Shown here: one piece after another, positions 1 to 9,825 of the stretch
Position numbering within the stretch: the stretch's first letter is position 1
Layout: the number at the start of each line of letters is the position of its first letter
Assembly (NCBI GenBank): GCA_036924085.1
Contig: JAVGWX010000005.1
Coordinates: forward strand, 82,737,666 to 82,801,665
Direction of reading: 5' to 3'
Origin: Ariolimax columbianus
Taxonomy: Eukaryota; Mollusca; Gastropoda; Stylommatophora; Arionidae
DNA length: 64,000 nucleotides
The notes under the pieces: model-generated
Database searches by the model: none
Seen by the model: the letters and a program-made list of their open reading frames with translations, nothing else
Told to the model about the DNA's origin: nothing
Translations under genes and position numbers: made by a program

Positions 1-490
1 GAACCTCTACTAGTGCGACCTGTTTATCTATCAAAATGACACTCCTGTAGTCTCCGCAACAAAACAGGTGTCTTAGTATAAATAAATCGTCAACTGAAAT
101 ACAAATATTTTCTGGATACAAGCTGAGGTTGCCAGTCCCAGTACAACATACCCTAGTTATGTGTCACGATCGTCCTGAAAGGAAACAATGGCCCCTCTCG
201 GGAACCACTCGGACTTGCAGACAAACCCGTTGAGGGACTTTCAGTAACGAGAAAGACAAAGGAAATGTTGATAGGTTTGAGTGAACAAATCTCACATTTC
301 ATGCTGATTCTCAACAACTCGCACCGACCTTTCGATGATGGGATATTTGCAACTACTACTAAGATCCGCACTCATACATTGGCGTGAGTACACGCTAGCT
401 TTGCCAACTCGTTCATCATTTACCTATCACTGACTCACCCCAACAGTATGTTGTAAATATCATAATAGGTGATCTTTTGATTTAAAAAAA
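1..490. other. Non-coding stretch, nothing recognised
   Basis: No exon, repeat copy or structured element was recognised here. The longest open frame is about 70 codons with no family resemblance. If the NADK exon at 1420-1549 is real, this is intron of that minus-strand gene, because no following NADK exon could be found between here and 1419. Confidence 0.5.
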
Positions 491-501
491 AATAGATATA
501 C

Positions 502-1063
502 TTCTTCTTCTTCTTCTTCATCGTACGCATTCAGACAGTAACCATTATTTTTTCGAAAAAGGCAGCGGTCATCCTGAGGCTGTCGACACTGCCATAGAGC
601 TTGTCTAGTGTTGCCACTGGTGATGGCCACATCTGCTCTCTCTGATCCTCGTATGTCGGGCAGTTTTGCAGCAAATGCTCAGCGGTCATTTTGCCGGTAC
701 CACACGGGCATTCGTCGGTGCCACCTATCTTCAATTTGTTGAATATGTGGTACCTCAGTCTATTGTGGCCAGTGCGAAGTCTGAAGACCACGACCTGCTC
801 TCCTCTGTTCAACTGGTAATAGGCATCGTTTTTTGTGTAGCCAGTATGTTCGGTTTCCCATTTGGTCATGTATCTAGCTCTAATAAGCCGTTTTGACTCT
901 TCGTATGTCATACTAGTATCTGGTTGTGGTAGTTTTGCACCTTCTTTTGCCAGGCTGTCTGCCTCCTCGTTGCCTTGGGTGTTGCAGTGAGATGGAACCC
1001 ACTGCACCACTACCCTTTTTGGTGCGGACTGCTGGCATAGTTGACAGAGTACTGCTCTTAGTT
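502..1063 (-). mobile_element. LINE-I1: 5'-truncated I-group LINE, 3' end
   Basis: This is the 3' end of a non-LTR retrotransposon ORF2 on the minus strand (open frame 1010-531). It starts inside the last RNase H motif (WVPSHCN, then EEADSLAKEGA) and continues into the C-terminal Cys/His segment (CPCGTGKMTAEHLLQNCP) typical of I-group LINEs. The 3' end at 502-517 is a GAA repeat, not poly-A. An 11-bp direct repeat, aatagatatac, flanks it at 491-501 and 1064-1074, so the insertion boundaries are exact and the 5' truncation happened at integration. The reading frame is intact over this piece, so the copy is fairly young. Close copies lie at 10458, 32381, 45721 and 47348. Confidence 0.9.
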
Positions 1064-1074
1064 AATAGATATAC

Positions 1075-1419
1075 AATACCAATAAATTGACTAATAAAGC
1101 TACGTTATCTTCTTGTGATCACATCTGTTTATGTTTACACCGTGAGGCGAGCTCCTCTTTAGCTTTATACAGCTTTGAGTCCCGTGTTGACTGTCTTACA
1201 GCAACCTGACCAACGAGGTGTTAATTGACACTGTGATCTACATAGTCTACCGAACTGCTTACGTCCAATCCCTTCACTGTGTCTCATGAAATAAAGATCT
1301 ACATCAACAGCCATTCAGAAAAACAAAGAAAAGAACTCACTATGTGCACTATTCACAACAATAACAAGGAAATTAACAAATGAAGCAAAAAAATAAACAG
1401 GACCTAATACGAAACTCAC
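1075..1419. other. Presumed NADK intron sequence
   Basis: AT-rich sequence directly downstream (minus strand) of the NADK exon donor. I looked for the next exon, which should begin near the E-N-M-I/V-V-Y/F-V-E segment of the kinase, and did not see one. No repeat copy was recognised. Confidence 0.45.
1414..1419 (-). other. Splice donor of the NADK exon
   Basis: On the minus strand the exon ends CTGGAG and is followed by GTGAGT, a near-consensus donor. The matching acceptor is CTGTTACAG, at 1558-1550. Confidence 0.75.
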
Positions 1420-1549
1420 CTCCAGGAGCCAGATGACCAGGTCCTTGAACGGTATCAGAACTGATTCATCCAGGTGTTTACGTATTATCAGAACCGTCAG
1501 GGGTGGTTTGGTCCAGTTGAGTTTCTGGTTGCTGGGGTCAGGTATTGTT
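1420..1549 (-). CDS. NADK: NAD kinase, one internal exon
   Basis: This 130-bp minus-strand segment lies between an acceptor (CTGTTACAG) and a donor (GTGAGT). After one leading base it reads 43 open codons: T-IPDPSNQKLNW, then KPPLTVLIIRKHLDESVL, then PFKDLVIWLLE. From family knowledge this matches the start of the conserved region of animal cytosolic NAD kinase, where human NADK has an IQDP-SQRLTW block, a VLVIKK strand and a PFKEL helix ending in LMEE. NAD kinase phosphorylates NAD to NADP using ATP. This exon carries the first beta strand of the N-terminal domain. The GGDGT nucleotide-binding motif would be in a later exon, not visible here and presumably left of the window. Frame, exon phase and family position agree. 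It is too short to tell a live gene from a duplicated exon, but the intact splice sites and open frame favour a live gene. Confidence 0.8.
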
Positions 1550-1746
1550 CTGTAACAGAATCATCAGTCAATGTGTGAGGGTGGGCTGGAGTACTTGTGG
1601 AGGAGGCAGCAGACAAAACACTAACATGGGCAATAATTCACGGTAAGGGTAGGCCAAATACCCGTAAGCAAATATGTACTCTCACAAACAGACACCAACC
1701 CCAACACATAATTATATATATCTTCAGTCCACTTATGTCGTTAGAC

Positions 1747-1912
1747 CCTGCCGAAGACGGATGTCTCGGACCGAAAGGTGCAAATATCGCAGTCAAACTG
1801 TAAACTAACGACACAATGCAAATCCGTTCTCTGAACTACATCCAGCTACTTGCAAAGCCCTGTTCAGGACTTGGTAGCGGGAGATTGAGAATGAACGCAG
1901 AAGAAAAAGAAG
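1747..1912 (+). mobile_element. SINE-B short form (core-to-tail only)
   Basis: A 166-bp retroposon flanked by the 9-bp direct repeat tcgttagac at 1738-1746 and 1913-1921. It begins at the central core (ccgaagacggatgt...) and ends in an agaagaaaaagaag tail. It matches only the 3' half of the 356-bp SINE-B at 48133-48488. A second copy with nearly the same start point lies at 9966-10125. Confidence 0.8.
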
Positions 1913-1921
1913 TCGTTAGAC

Positions 1922-2404
1922 GTCGTGGGGAGGTGTGACCTCTTTTGTTTCATATTTTTTGGCAGGTGAAAATCCGCTGGTGATTTGCCAGGACAATCCC
2001 AACATCTGTTAGCCCCTGTAATATACGATCGCCCATTCTTGGGACTGGAGGTGGTGGAAGCGTAAATTAGACCAAGGTAGACCCGTAGCATGTCAGACGC
2101 CATCTATGCTGCCCCGTTAACCACATAACCAAGACCTGATGTTATAGCTACACAGTCCCCTTTTTGCGAAATATTCTCTGGGGGGGCCAGCGAGAATCCC
2201 TAGAATAATTTGAGTGGATTTTTAACTTTGAATTTTGCTTGAGCAGCGGCCGTTACGCCTACTCTTTACGATTTCCCACTGCTAATGTATTTTTAACGTG
2301 CGCGCCACTGCACACGAGTGTCTTCACCTCCAGCACCCGAGGTGAACACCTTACCTCGAGACCACTGGGTCTTTCTCTCCTCCCCCCCCCCCCCCCCATA
2401 CGTA
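1922..2404. other. Non-coding stretch with a poly-C run
   Basis: No coding resemblance was found. A run of about 16 C at 2382-2397 precedes the SINE-A tail. Nothing else was recognised. Confidence 0.45.
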
Positions 2405-2407
2405 TAT

Positions 2408-2577
2408 TTTTTTGTTTTTATTTTGCTCCTGTCGACCCAGTGCATCCGACAGTGCTTCCTCCTGCATTTTCTAAGGGTTGCTTCCCAGGGGTAACGGCCG
2501 ATGCTGTGATGGGGATTGAACCCAGCATCTTCGGGTTGTGAGCCGTGTCACTTAACCACTAGCCCACGCCGTCCCCT
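2408..2577 (-). mobile_element. SINE-A copy, internally shortened
   Basis: Minus-strand copy of the tRNA-derived SINE-A. It starts with the tRNA-like head (box A complement ccactagccca at 2556-2566, box B complement near 2513-2523), passes the core around 2430-2450 and ends in an A/T-rich tail. Compared with the full copy at 39196-39457, about 90 bp near the core and 3' part are missing. No clear target-site duplication was seen. Confidence 0.75.
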
Positions 2578-2704
2578 GGTGCGACTAGTGCATACTTCTT
2601 CACATCAGACGAATTTTCCCTGGTAGTCCGACTTTTAAAAAAATGCTGATCAACAGTATATTCATGATAACTCTGTTACCAGTGCCAAACGTGGACTTTA
2701 ACAA

Positions 2705-3005
2705 AATCTCTAGATAAAAAAGATCACGACATGTGGTGTGAGATGAGATACTTCCGTAAAACAATCAACGTAACTAGGAGAGATAGAATGCGCAATGAAG
2801 ATGTGAGAAGAATAGTTGAACCAAGACCCTGCACTGAATATATTGATGAGAGAGAATCTAGTAGTTCGGCCACCTAATGAGAATGCAACCTGTCAACTAC
2901 CCATATACGTCTATAACGCACGACATTCGGGTTTTCGCAACCGTAGCAGACCGAGAACTAGATGGATAGGAAAGGTTGCGGGAAAATCGTCATGAAATGA
3001 CGACT
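2705..3005 (+). pseudogene. LINE ORF2 C-terminal fragment, degenerate
   Basis: With frameshifts the plus strand reads EMRYFRKTINVTRRDRMRNE, then RRIVEPRPCTEYIDERE, then a WFGHL-like step, then RNRSRPRTRWIGKV. This order (helix with T-R-x-D-R-x-R-N-E, W-F/L-G-H, G/S-R-P-R-x-R-W) is the conserved C-terminal end of L1/RTE-type endonuclease-RT proteins. No continuous ORF remains, so it is a dead fragment. Confidence 0.6.
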
Positions 3006-3079
3006 ACTTCAGCCTCGCATCTGACCCTGGACAGAAAACTACGGTTTCACACGACTCACTGAACAAGTGGATAATACAA

Positions 3080-3290
3080 CACAGGTCCATTTAACAGGCC
3101 TTTCAAATACCTAGGATGTATTCTTACGGAAAATGGAATGCACGAAGAAGGTAGACAACTGACGCGAATGACTCTGGTCACAAAGAAGTCTGAATAATGT
3201 AGTTGTAAAGCACTAGTTTTTCATGGCAACTGACACGCTCCAGTCGATCCAGTGTAAAAATCTCATTCCAGACCAGCAGCTGTCTGTTGA
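3080..3290 (+). pseudogene. LINE RT thumb fragment (FKYLG motif)
   Basis: The plus strand encodes PFKYLGCILTENGMHEEG, the F-K-Y-L-G-x-x-x-T-x-x-G block just after the RT palm of non-LTR retrotransposons. It lies downstream of a C-terminal fragment (2705-3005), the reverse of the order within one element, so the two pieces come from separate insertions or a rearrangement. Confidence 0.6.
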
Positions 3291-3304
3291 TGAAGACCCT
3301 TTTA

Positions 3305-3720
3305 AATATATATATATATGTCTATCTGCGCGTATGTGTATCTGACTGTCTATGTGTATGTCTGATGTCCGACTGTGTATGTATGTCTGTGTTTATGTGA
3401 CAATCTGTATGTCTGCGTGCGTGTATATGTCTGACTGTCCAACTCTGTGTTTGTGTATTTGAGTACCTATGTGTATTGTTTGACTGTCTGTACGTCTGTA
3501 TGTCTGTCTGCATGAGCGGGTGTGGATATCTGCCTGAGTGTGTGTATGGCTGTGTTTATGTGATAATATGTATGTCTGCGTTCGTGTAAATGTCTGTCTG
3601 TCCGACTGTGTTTGTATGTCTGAGGGTATTGTCTGAGTGTACGTATGTCCACAAACGTGCGCGTGTCTCTATAATGCTTGCCTGTTGTCATGTGTCTATT
3701 TGCAAAAGCTCCCGCAGACG
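3305..3720. repeat. Cryptic TGTCTG/TATG simple-sequence tract
   Basis: About 400 bp of loosely repeated tatgtctg, gtgtatg and tgtctgactg words with no fixed period. The open frames on both strands here are products of the low complexity and were not annotated. Confidence 0.75.
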
Positions 3721-4220
3721 TACAAAGATACACAATTTTTTTTATTTACCACATAAAAGATGTTCCAACTACTGTGCCAACTGTTGAGAGAAACACTGTA
3801 ATGAGCCAAAGACTCGGTATAACACCAAAGACTCACGGGGCCAAAAATTCGCAGTATACATGGCAGAAGTTGAGATTTCAACATACCGATACATTTAGTT
3901 ACAATAAATCTCCTTTGTGGATCTAAGTAACACCATAATGACATTTAGTGCATCAATAAATTGAAGCCAGGATTTATTACTGAGCGTAGTGGAAGCTAAA
4001 TTCTTCACTATTATCGTGACAATGATTAGATCATTCCTCCACGTGGTGGCCAATTTAGATCAAACATGCGCGTGCGCACGCGACAATGGAGTGTGAGAAT
4101 TGACAAGGGAGTGTGAGAATTCAAAAGTAAGAGTTTATGAGCCAAAAGTCGTGTCTGTCAGCGCGTATGTAGGTACAAATAAACAAACAAGCAAACAACC
4201 AACACACATATACAGACAGC

Positions 4221-4240
4221 GTGTCTGTGTGTGTGTGTGA

Positions 4241-4275
<35 letters not shown>
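4221..4275. repeat. (GT)n then (GA)n microsatellite
   Basis: GT dinucleotides followed by about 16 GA dinucleotides, perfect over most of its length. Confidence 0.95.
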
Positions 4276-4278
<3 letters not shown>

Positions 4279-4426
4279 TACCTTACCTTACCTTTCTTGT
4301 TGATAAAGGTGTGCTGCCTTTAAACTTCATACATTGTCTTTTAAATGTTAGATATCATTGGCTCTTTTCGATAGTAATTGTGGTTTTCACACAAAACCCG
4401 GGCAGAGTTTATATATATATATATTA

Positions 4427-4597
4427 TTGTTGTTGTTGTTGTTTAATGATCAACCTGAGTAAGTTTACTCTTTTGAAAAGGGAGTTGTATTTGCGGGTTA
4501 TAGTAGCGATGTGAGGAAAGCTACTACAACCAGCTACTTCATGTCTTTTTCATGGCGCACAAAAGGGTAAACTTACTCACTGTGGGCATTGGACGAC

Positions 4598-4609
<12 letters not shown>
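4427..4609. repeat. Foldback made of two family-F ends
   Basis: The left arm (gttgttgttg... ctgagtaagtttactctttt) and the reverse complement of the right arm (gttgttgtcg... gtgagtaagtttaccctttt) match over most of about 80 bp each, with a loop near 4510-4520. Both arms are the repeat-tailed end of family F. The foldback is bracketed by TA microsatellites. Confidence 0.7.
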
Positions 4610-4661
<52 letters not shown>

Positions 4662-4690
4662 CCCTCTCACACACAACACACACATACACA
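4610..4690. repeat. (TA)n then (CA)n microsatellite
   Basis: About 22 perfect TA units followed by an interrupted CA tract. It directly adjoins the family-F foldback. Confidence 0.95.
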
Positions 4691-4918
4691 CGCTAGAACA
4701 GAAGCATATCTAATGCAGAGCACATGTAAGTTTGTTAATTCATGATTACTGTGGTGGTGAGATGAGGCGAGGTGATGTGTGGGAGATGAACAGATTGAGG
4801 CGTGTCGCTATCGGGAAGCAAATCCAGTTGGTGCTAACCGCTCTGAGAAATGAATAGGCTGAACGGAGAATCAAGACGCCGAAATGCAGAAAAAGGAGGT
4901 ATAACATTACACATTTTA

Positions 4919-5190
4919 TCTTTTGTTGTTGTTATTGTTGTTGTTGGAAGCTATGCGGATTGAGTTCATTTAACTCGTGACGATGTTTCTTTGACAGCTG
5001 GTTACAGTGACCCTCTCACATCACTAGATGTACTCGAGGCGGTGGTCCTATGTCTCCCTGGCTGTAGTGCTATGCGACGAGTCTCAGCAAGCTCACCACT
5101 TTGGGGATCAGAGCGTCGATCCCGCATGTCGTTGGTTAGACTGCTATGACACGACCTGTCTGCATAAGCGTCACGTGGACTAGTGACGGG
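4919..5190 (+). repeat. Family-F dispersed repeat
   Basis: Starts with gttgtt repeats and runs through the blocks seen in every family-F copy: a tttctttgacagctggttacagtg-like block, a ctcgaggcggtggtcc-like block, and a gatcagagcgtcgatccc-like block. Other copies lie near 21944, 41815, 43790, 44370, 54535, 57018 and 60245. On the opposite strand full copies end in CAA repeats, which suggests a retroposon with an AAC/CAA tail. No coding capacity or clear pol III promoter was seen. Confidence 0.65.
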
Positions 5191-5890
5191 GTCTTGATCA
5201 GTATGTTTCCCCTGACCTTGACGTGAGGTGAGGACGTGATCGGTATGTTTCCCCTGACCTTGAGGTGAGGTGTGGACGTGATCAGTATGTTTCCTCTGAC
5301 CTTGACGTGAGGTGTGGACGTGATCAATATGTTTCCTCTGACCTTGACGTGAGGTGAGGACGTGATCAGTATGTTTCCCCTGACCTTGGCGTGAGGTGAG
5401 GACGTGATCAGTATGTTTGACCTGACCTTGACGTGAGGTGTAGCCGTGATCAGTATTTTTGACCTGACCTTGCCGTGAGGTATGGCCGTGATCAGTATGT
5501 TTGACCTGACCTTGACGTGAGGTATGGCCGTGATCAGTATGTTTGACCTGACCTTGACGTGAGGTATAGCCGTGATCAGTATGTTTGACCTGACCTTGAC
5601 GTGAGGTGTGGCCGTGATCAGTATGTTTGACCTGACCTTGACGTGAGGTATGGCCGTGATCAGTATGTTTGACCTGACCTTGACGTGAGGTATGGCCGTG
5701 ATCAGTATGTTTGACCTAACCTTGACGTGAGGTGGGGACTTGATCAGTATGTTTGACCTGACCTTGACGTGAGGTGTGGACTTGATCAGTATGTTTCACC
5801 TAACCTTGACGTGAGGTGTGGCCGTCGTAGGTATGTTTCACCTAACCTTGACGTGAGGTGTGGCCGTGATTGGTATGTTTCATCTTATCA
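5190..5890. repeat. 42-bp minisatellite grown from family F
   Basis: About 16 tandem copies of a 42-bp unit containing tgatcagtatgttt, cctgaccttg and acgtgaggt. The starts at 5531 and 5573 fix the period. The unit is the sequence that ends other family-F copies (gtcttggtcagtatg... cctgaccctga), so the array expanded from within the repeat at 4919-5190. Confidence 0.9.
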
Positions 5891-6099
5891 TGACGCTAGC
5901 CTTGGTTTTCATTAAGAACGCAGGTATAAGAGACATAAACTGACGACCACTATGACTCTACTCTCCCTACCATACTCTACACCCGCAAGATCTGGACTGA
6001 TTAGATTAGCCAAACCTAGAAATGACATTCCTCCCATACAACTTGCCTGCGAGGCACACATCACTTTCGCTGGCAGGACCAGATTCTAGATTCAAATGT

Positions 6100-6477
6100 C
6101 ATGTAAAGAACAAAATGTCATGTAAAGAACAAATGTCATGTAAAGAACAAATGTCATGTAAAGAACAAATGTCGTGTAAAGAACAAATGTCGTGTAAAGA
6201 ACAAATGTCATGTAAAGAACAAATGTCATGTAAATAACAAATGTCATGTAAAGAACAAATGTCATGTAAAGAACAAATGTCATGTAAAGAACAAATGTCG
6301 TGTAAAGAACAAATGTCGTGTAAAGAACAAATGTCGTGTAAAGAACAAATGTCGTGTAAAGAACAAATGTCATGTAAAGAACAAATGTCGTGTAAAAAAC
6401 AAATGTCATGTAAAAAACAAATGTCATGTAAAAAACAAATGTCATGTAAAAAACAAATGTCATGTAAAGAACAAACG
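6100..6477. repeat. 18-bp minisatellite
   Basis: About 21 copies of atgtcatgtaaagaacaa with a/g variation at one or two sites. Because 18 is a multiple of 3, long open frames (repeating MSCKEQ on the plus strand) appear on both strands. They have no start context or flanking coding sequence and are not called as genes. Confidence 0.95.
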
Positions 6478-6554
6478 TGTCCAGCGTACATTCAACGATC
6501 CAGCAATCAAAGCTAAAAAAAAAAAAGCTGGTAATATTGCTAGTCTGGGAAAGA

Positions 6555-6740
6555 GCAGCTCCTAAATGGGTTTCTGTATGGCGAACTACAGACAGGAGAG
6601 TGTACTAGAGGTTGGCCCAAATTGCGCTTCTAGAAGTCACTTAAGAGCTGTCAGACGGACATAAATACTTTAGAAAATCTGGCGCGACATAAATACATTT
6701 GGATAGACATCAAACTAGAAGTGAAAAAAGGCATTAAAAA
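6555..6740 (+). pseudogene. LINE ORF2 C-terminal fragment (RTE/L1-like)
   Basis: With one stop the plus strand reads LLNGFLYGELQTGE, then RGWPKLRF, then DINTLENLARHKYIW. The Y-G-E-L-x-x-G-x-R-x-x-G-x-P-x-L-R-(F/Y) block followed by W/L-E-x-L-A-x-x-R is a signature of the far C-terminus of many animal endonuclease-RT elements. Confidence 0.55.
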
Positions 6741-6779
6741 TCTGAAATGGAGAGAAAACGTATAGCCTTGGAATATAGT

Positions 6780-7100
6780 CAAAAGCATTACACAGAATTG
6801 ACCCGTAATACACATACGGAAACGCAACGAGGATTTATGAAGTACGAATGAGGAGGAGTTTGCACAAAATTAAATAATAGACAGTCAATCAAAATGTCAG
6901 TGGCCACTGGAACATTCTCAAACAACTACAGCTGGGTTAAGGCACTAAGAACAGCTGCATTAGTCATTGTGGGAAACAAGGACTACTGGAGACATGACAG
7001 CTTTCCTTACGGATTTCCTATCAGTCATAGTGGCCCTTAGAAATCACAAAAACATTGAATTGGACATTATGCCAGAAGCGCTCAAGAACACCAGCCTCAA
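6780..7100 (+). pseudogene. LINE-I RNase H fragment, degenerate
   Basis: The frames SVATGTFSNNY... and LTDFLSVIVALRNHKNIELD align with SVATGKYTSNFRAEAEA and LTDALAVVTALKSQKNTELN of the better-kept copy at 46235-47098. The E-bearing AEAEAL helix is corrupted and the two blocks are in different frames. It is an old relic of the same LINE family. Confidence 0.6.
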
Positions 7101-7400
7101 TTTCAGCAGAGTGAATTTCAACAGTGGGGTTCAGCACATTCAAAGATACATGGAAACGAGGCTCTTGTGGATTATAGAACATACAAAATCGAGTAAAATT
7201 CGCTATGCCCAACCCTACTTAATGGCATCTTAAGACATGCCCATCAGGTTATGTCTTACTACTCGTTGCTTCGTTTTCAGGCTCCGTTCAGTCACACACG
7301 CACCAATGAACTCGAAAGGGACATGTGAAAAGAGTGAAGTGATTATCGCTTCATTTAATAATAAGGGTAGAATGAACCAGAAAATTATAAAGTAAAAGTG

Positions 7401-7415
7401 CAAGCACAAGAGAAA

Positions 7416-7462
<47 letters not shown>

Positions 7463-7536
7463 AAAGATAGAACAGACAGGTAGACAGATAGATAGACAGA
7501 CACACAGACATACATATATGTATATATATGTATATT

Positions 7537-7597
<61 letters not shown>

Positions 7598-7635
7598 AGA
7601 GAGAGAGAGAACGAGAGAGAAAGAGAGACTAAAAC
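7401..7635. repeat. (GA)n-(TA)n-(GA)n microsatellite cluster
   Basis: GA tract at about 7415-7468, TA tract at about 7535-7565 and a second GA tract at 7566-7630. The open frames on both strands are simple-repeat artefacts. Confidence 0.95.
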
Positions 7636-7964
7636 ATGCGAACATCGTCAATAACATGACCTGACAAGTCAATATTTTGAGAGCAAAACAAAATTAAACC
7701 GATCTGGTAAACATGTCAGGAAGATCAGACAAGTGTCAATAGAGCAGGAAACAACAACAGTATGAATATCCATGTTCGAGAATCAATGATAGCTCTCTAC
7801 ATAAGCTATACTTACAACTCGGCATTTATAGTGTTATTTGCATTTATTTTAGAGGCGAGCGAGTTGGATGTCGGTATTATGTTCACGCGAATTTGCGTTC
7901 AAAACCTCGGGTTCAATGCAGAGATCAAAGAACAAGTCGAGGATCCGTGGAAAAAGAGATAAAG

Positions 7965-8995
7965 AAAAGAGACCAAGAAAGAGGAGACCAAGAAAGAGGA
8001 GACCAAGAAAGTGAATATAAAGAAAGAGGAGACCAAGAAAGTGAATATAAAGAAAGAGGAGACCAAGAAAGTGAATATAAAGAAAGAGGAGACCAAGAAA
8101 GTGAATATAAAGAAAGAGGAGACCAAGAAAGTGAATATAAAGAAAGAGGAGACCAAGAATGAGGAGAACAATAAAGTGGAGACTCAGAAAGAGAGGACCA
8201 ACAAAGAGATGACCAAGAAAGATGGGACTAAGAAAAATGGGACTAAGAAAGTAAAGATTAAGAAAGGGGAGACCAAGAAAGAGAGGACCAAGAAAAAGGG
8301 ATACAGAAAGATGGGACCAAGAAAGAGGGGACCAAGAAAGATGGGATTAAGAAAGAGGGGACCAAGAAAGATGGGACTAAAACAGAGGGGACTAAGAAAG
8401 AGGGGACAAAGAAAGAGGGGACAAAGAAAGAGGGGACAAAGAAAGAGGTGACCAAGAAAGAGGTGACCAAGAAATAGAGGATTAAGAAAGAGGGGACCAA
8501 GAAAGAGGGGACCAAGAAAGATGGAACCAAGAAAAATGAGACCAAGAAAGATGGGACCAAGAAAGAGGAGTTCAAGAAAGAAATAGGAGATCAAGAAAGA
8601 AAGAGAAGACCAAGAAGGAGAAGACCAAAAAAGTGGAGATCAAGAAAGAAAGACCAAGAAAGAATATACAAAGAAAGTTAATATCAAGAAAGAGGAGATC
8701 AAGAAAGAAAGACAAAGAAAGAGAAGACAAAAAAAGTTCAGATAAAAAAAATGAAAGACCAAGAAAGAGGAGACCAAGAAATAGGGGATCAAGAAAGAAA
8801 GGAGTAAGAAAGAGAATACCAACAAGGTGAAGATAAAGAAAGATTATACCAAGAAAGTGATGAAGAAAGAGAAGATCAAGAAAGAGAAGATCAAGAAACT
8901 GGAGACCAAGAAAGTGGAGACCAAGAAAGCGAAGACCAAAAAATAGGAGATCCAGACAAAGAAGTTCACGAAAGAGAAGATTAAAAGACAGGAAG
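7965..8995. repeat. 15/30-bp purine-rich minisatellite
   Basis: About 1 kb of tandem gaccaagaaagaggN 15-mers. From 7988 to 8160 these are organised as nearly perfect 30-bp dimers (gaccaagaaagtgaatataa plus agaaagagga). Beyond 8160 the 15-mers drift. The plus strand is almost all purine with C only in the acc step, so long lysine/glutamate-type frames appear by composition. Confidence 0.92.
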
Positions 8996-9093
8996 TAAAT
9001 AAAGAATAGCCCTAGTCAACTCGTCTCATGCGCTCAGCTTTAGCATTTAGCCAAAAAAAATGGAATGGTTTAATGGTGAAAGTTAAATAAGTA

Positions 9094-9351
9094 GAAAGGG
9101 GACGGCGTAGGCTAGTCGTTAAATGACACGGGTCACAACCAAAAGGTTCGATCCCCATCACAGCACCGGTCGTTACCCCGGGGAAGCAAACCCTTAGACA
9201 ATGCAGGAGGAAGCAGAACCTTACATAAAATCCATGCTGAAGTCGGATGTACTGGGCCGACAGGCGCAAATAAAAACCACAGTGCAACGCACACCGCCTT
9301 GTGGATTAGAGAAATAAGGCGAACAAAAAACAAAACAAAACAAACAAACAA
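9094..9351 (+). mobile_element. SINE-A, near full length
   Basis: Plus-strand SINE-A: tRNA-like head ggggacggcgtaggctag..., box B ggttcgatccc, core tgctgaagtcggatgtactg, then a 3' part ending gagaaataaggcgaac and a caaaacaaa-rich tail. The 9-bp direct repeat aaataagta lies at 9085-9093 and 9352-9360. The head has lost the spacing between box A and box B seen in better copies, so it is probably not transcribed now. Confidence 0.88.
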
Positions 9352-9360
9352 AAATAAGTA

Positions 9361-9784
9361 AAAGCTCCAGGAGTACTGAAGGTTAAAAGTCCATAAATAC
9401 CCTTACAGGTAACGGCTCAGTGACCACACCAGGAGAAAAAAAAAAAACAGACCTACGTTATAGCCACAAGGTCTTCGTCAGAGACAAAGCACGAACGGAA
9501 ACAACTAACGAATCACAACAAAAAACAAGACATGATGTAAAATGAGCGGTTTAAGTTTGCCGCCACAACAGAATGCACCAGGAAAGTGTGGAAGACGGCA
9601 TGCCAGTTTAAAATTGAGTGGACCAAACAAGAAATGGTTAGTATGATAGCACGCTTACAAAAACTGACGAAATATAAACACATTAAAAAAATATAAAACA
9701 AACAGCAAAGAAAAAACAACAAATATCAAGAGACATATACACACGTATTTGGATTCACGATGTAATGAATAAAAAAAACTTATA
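9361..9784. other. Non-coding stretch, nothing recognised
   Basis: AT-rich sequence with an A run near 9437. No repeat family or coding resemblance was found. Confidence 0.45.
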
Positions 9785-9786
9785 AC

Positions 9787-9819
<33 letters not shown>

Positions 9820-9820
9820 C
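9785..9820. repeat. (TA)n microsatellite
   Basis: About 13 TA units immediately left of the mariner end, which fits mariner's TA target preference. Confidence 0.9.
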
Positions 9821-9825
9821 ACGAG

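Noticed and set aside
2239..2541. 100-codon plus-strand frame over 2239-2541
   Set aside because: Its second half is antisense SINE-A and its middle is a poly-C run.
3696..3944. Possible upstream NADK exon around a TTTGGCCCCGTGAGT sequence on the minus strand
   Set aside because: The donor-like GTGAGT after FGP is suggestive, but neighbouring codons do not match the NADK segment and no acceptor is visible.
6092..6516. Long overlapping frames of MSCKEQ-type repeats on both strands
   Set aside because: They follow from an 18-bp unit without stops; there is no flanking coding sequence or independent sign of expression.
8011..8594. Lys-rich 146-codon frame and its minus-strand Phe/Leu shadow
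   Set aside because: Arises from the 15/30-bp purine-rich minisatellite; no start context or conservation is visible.
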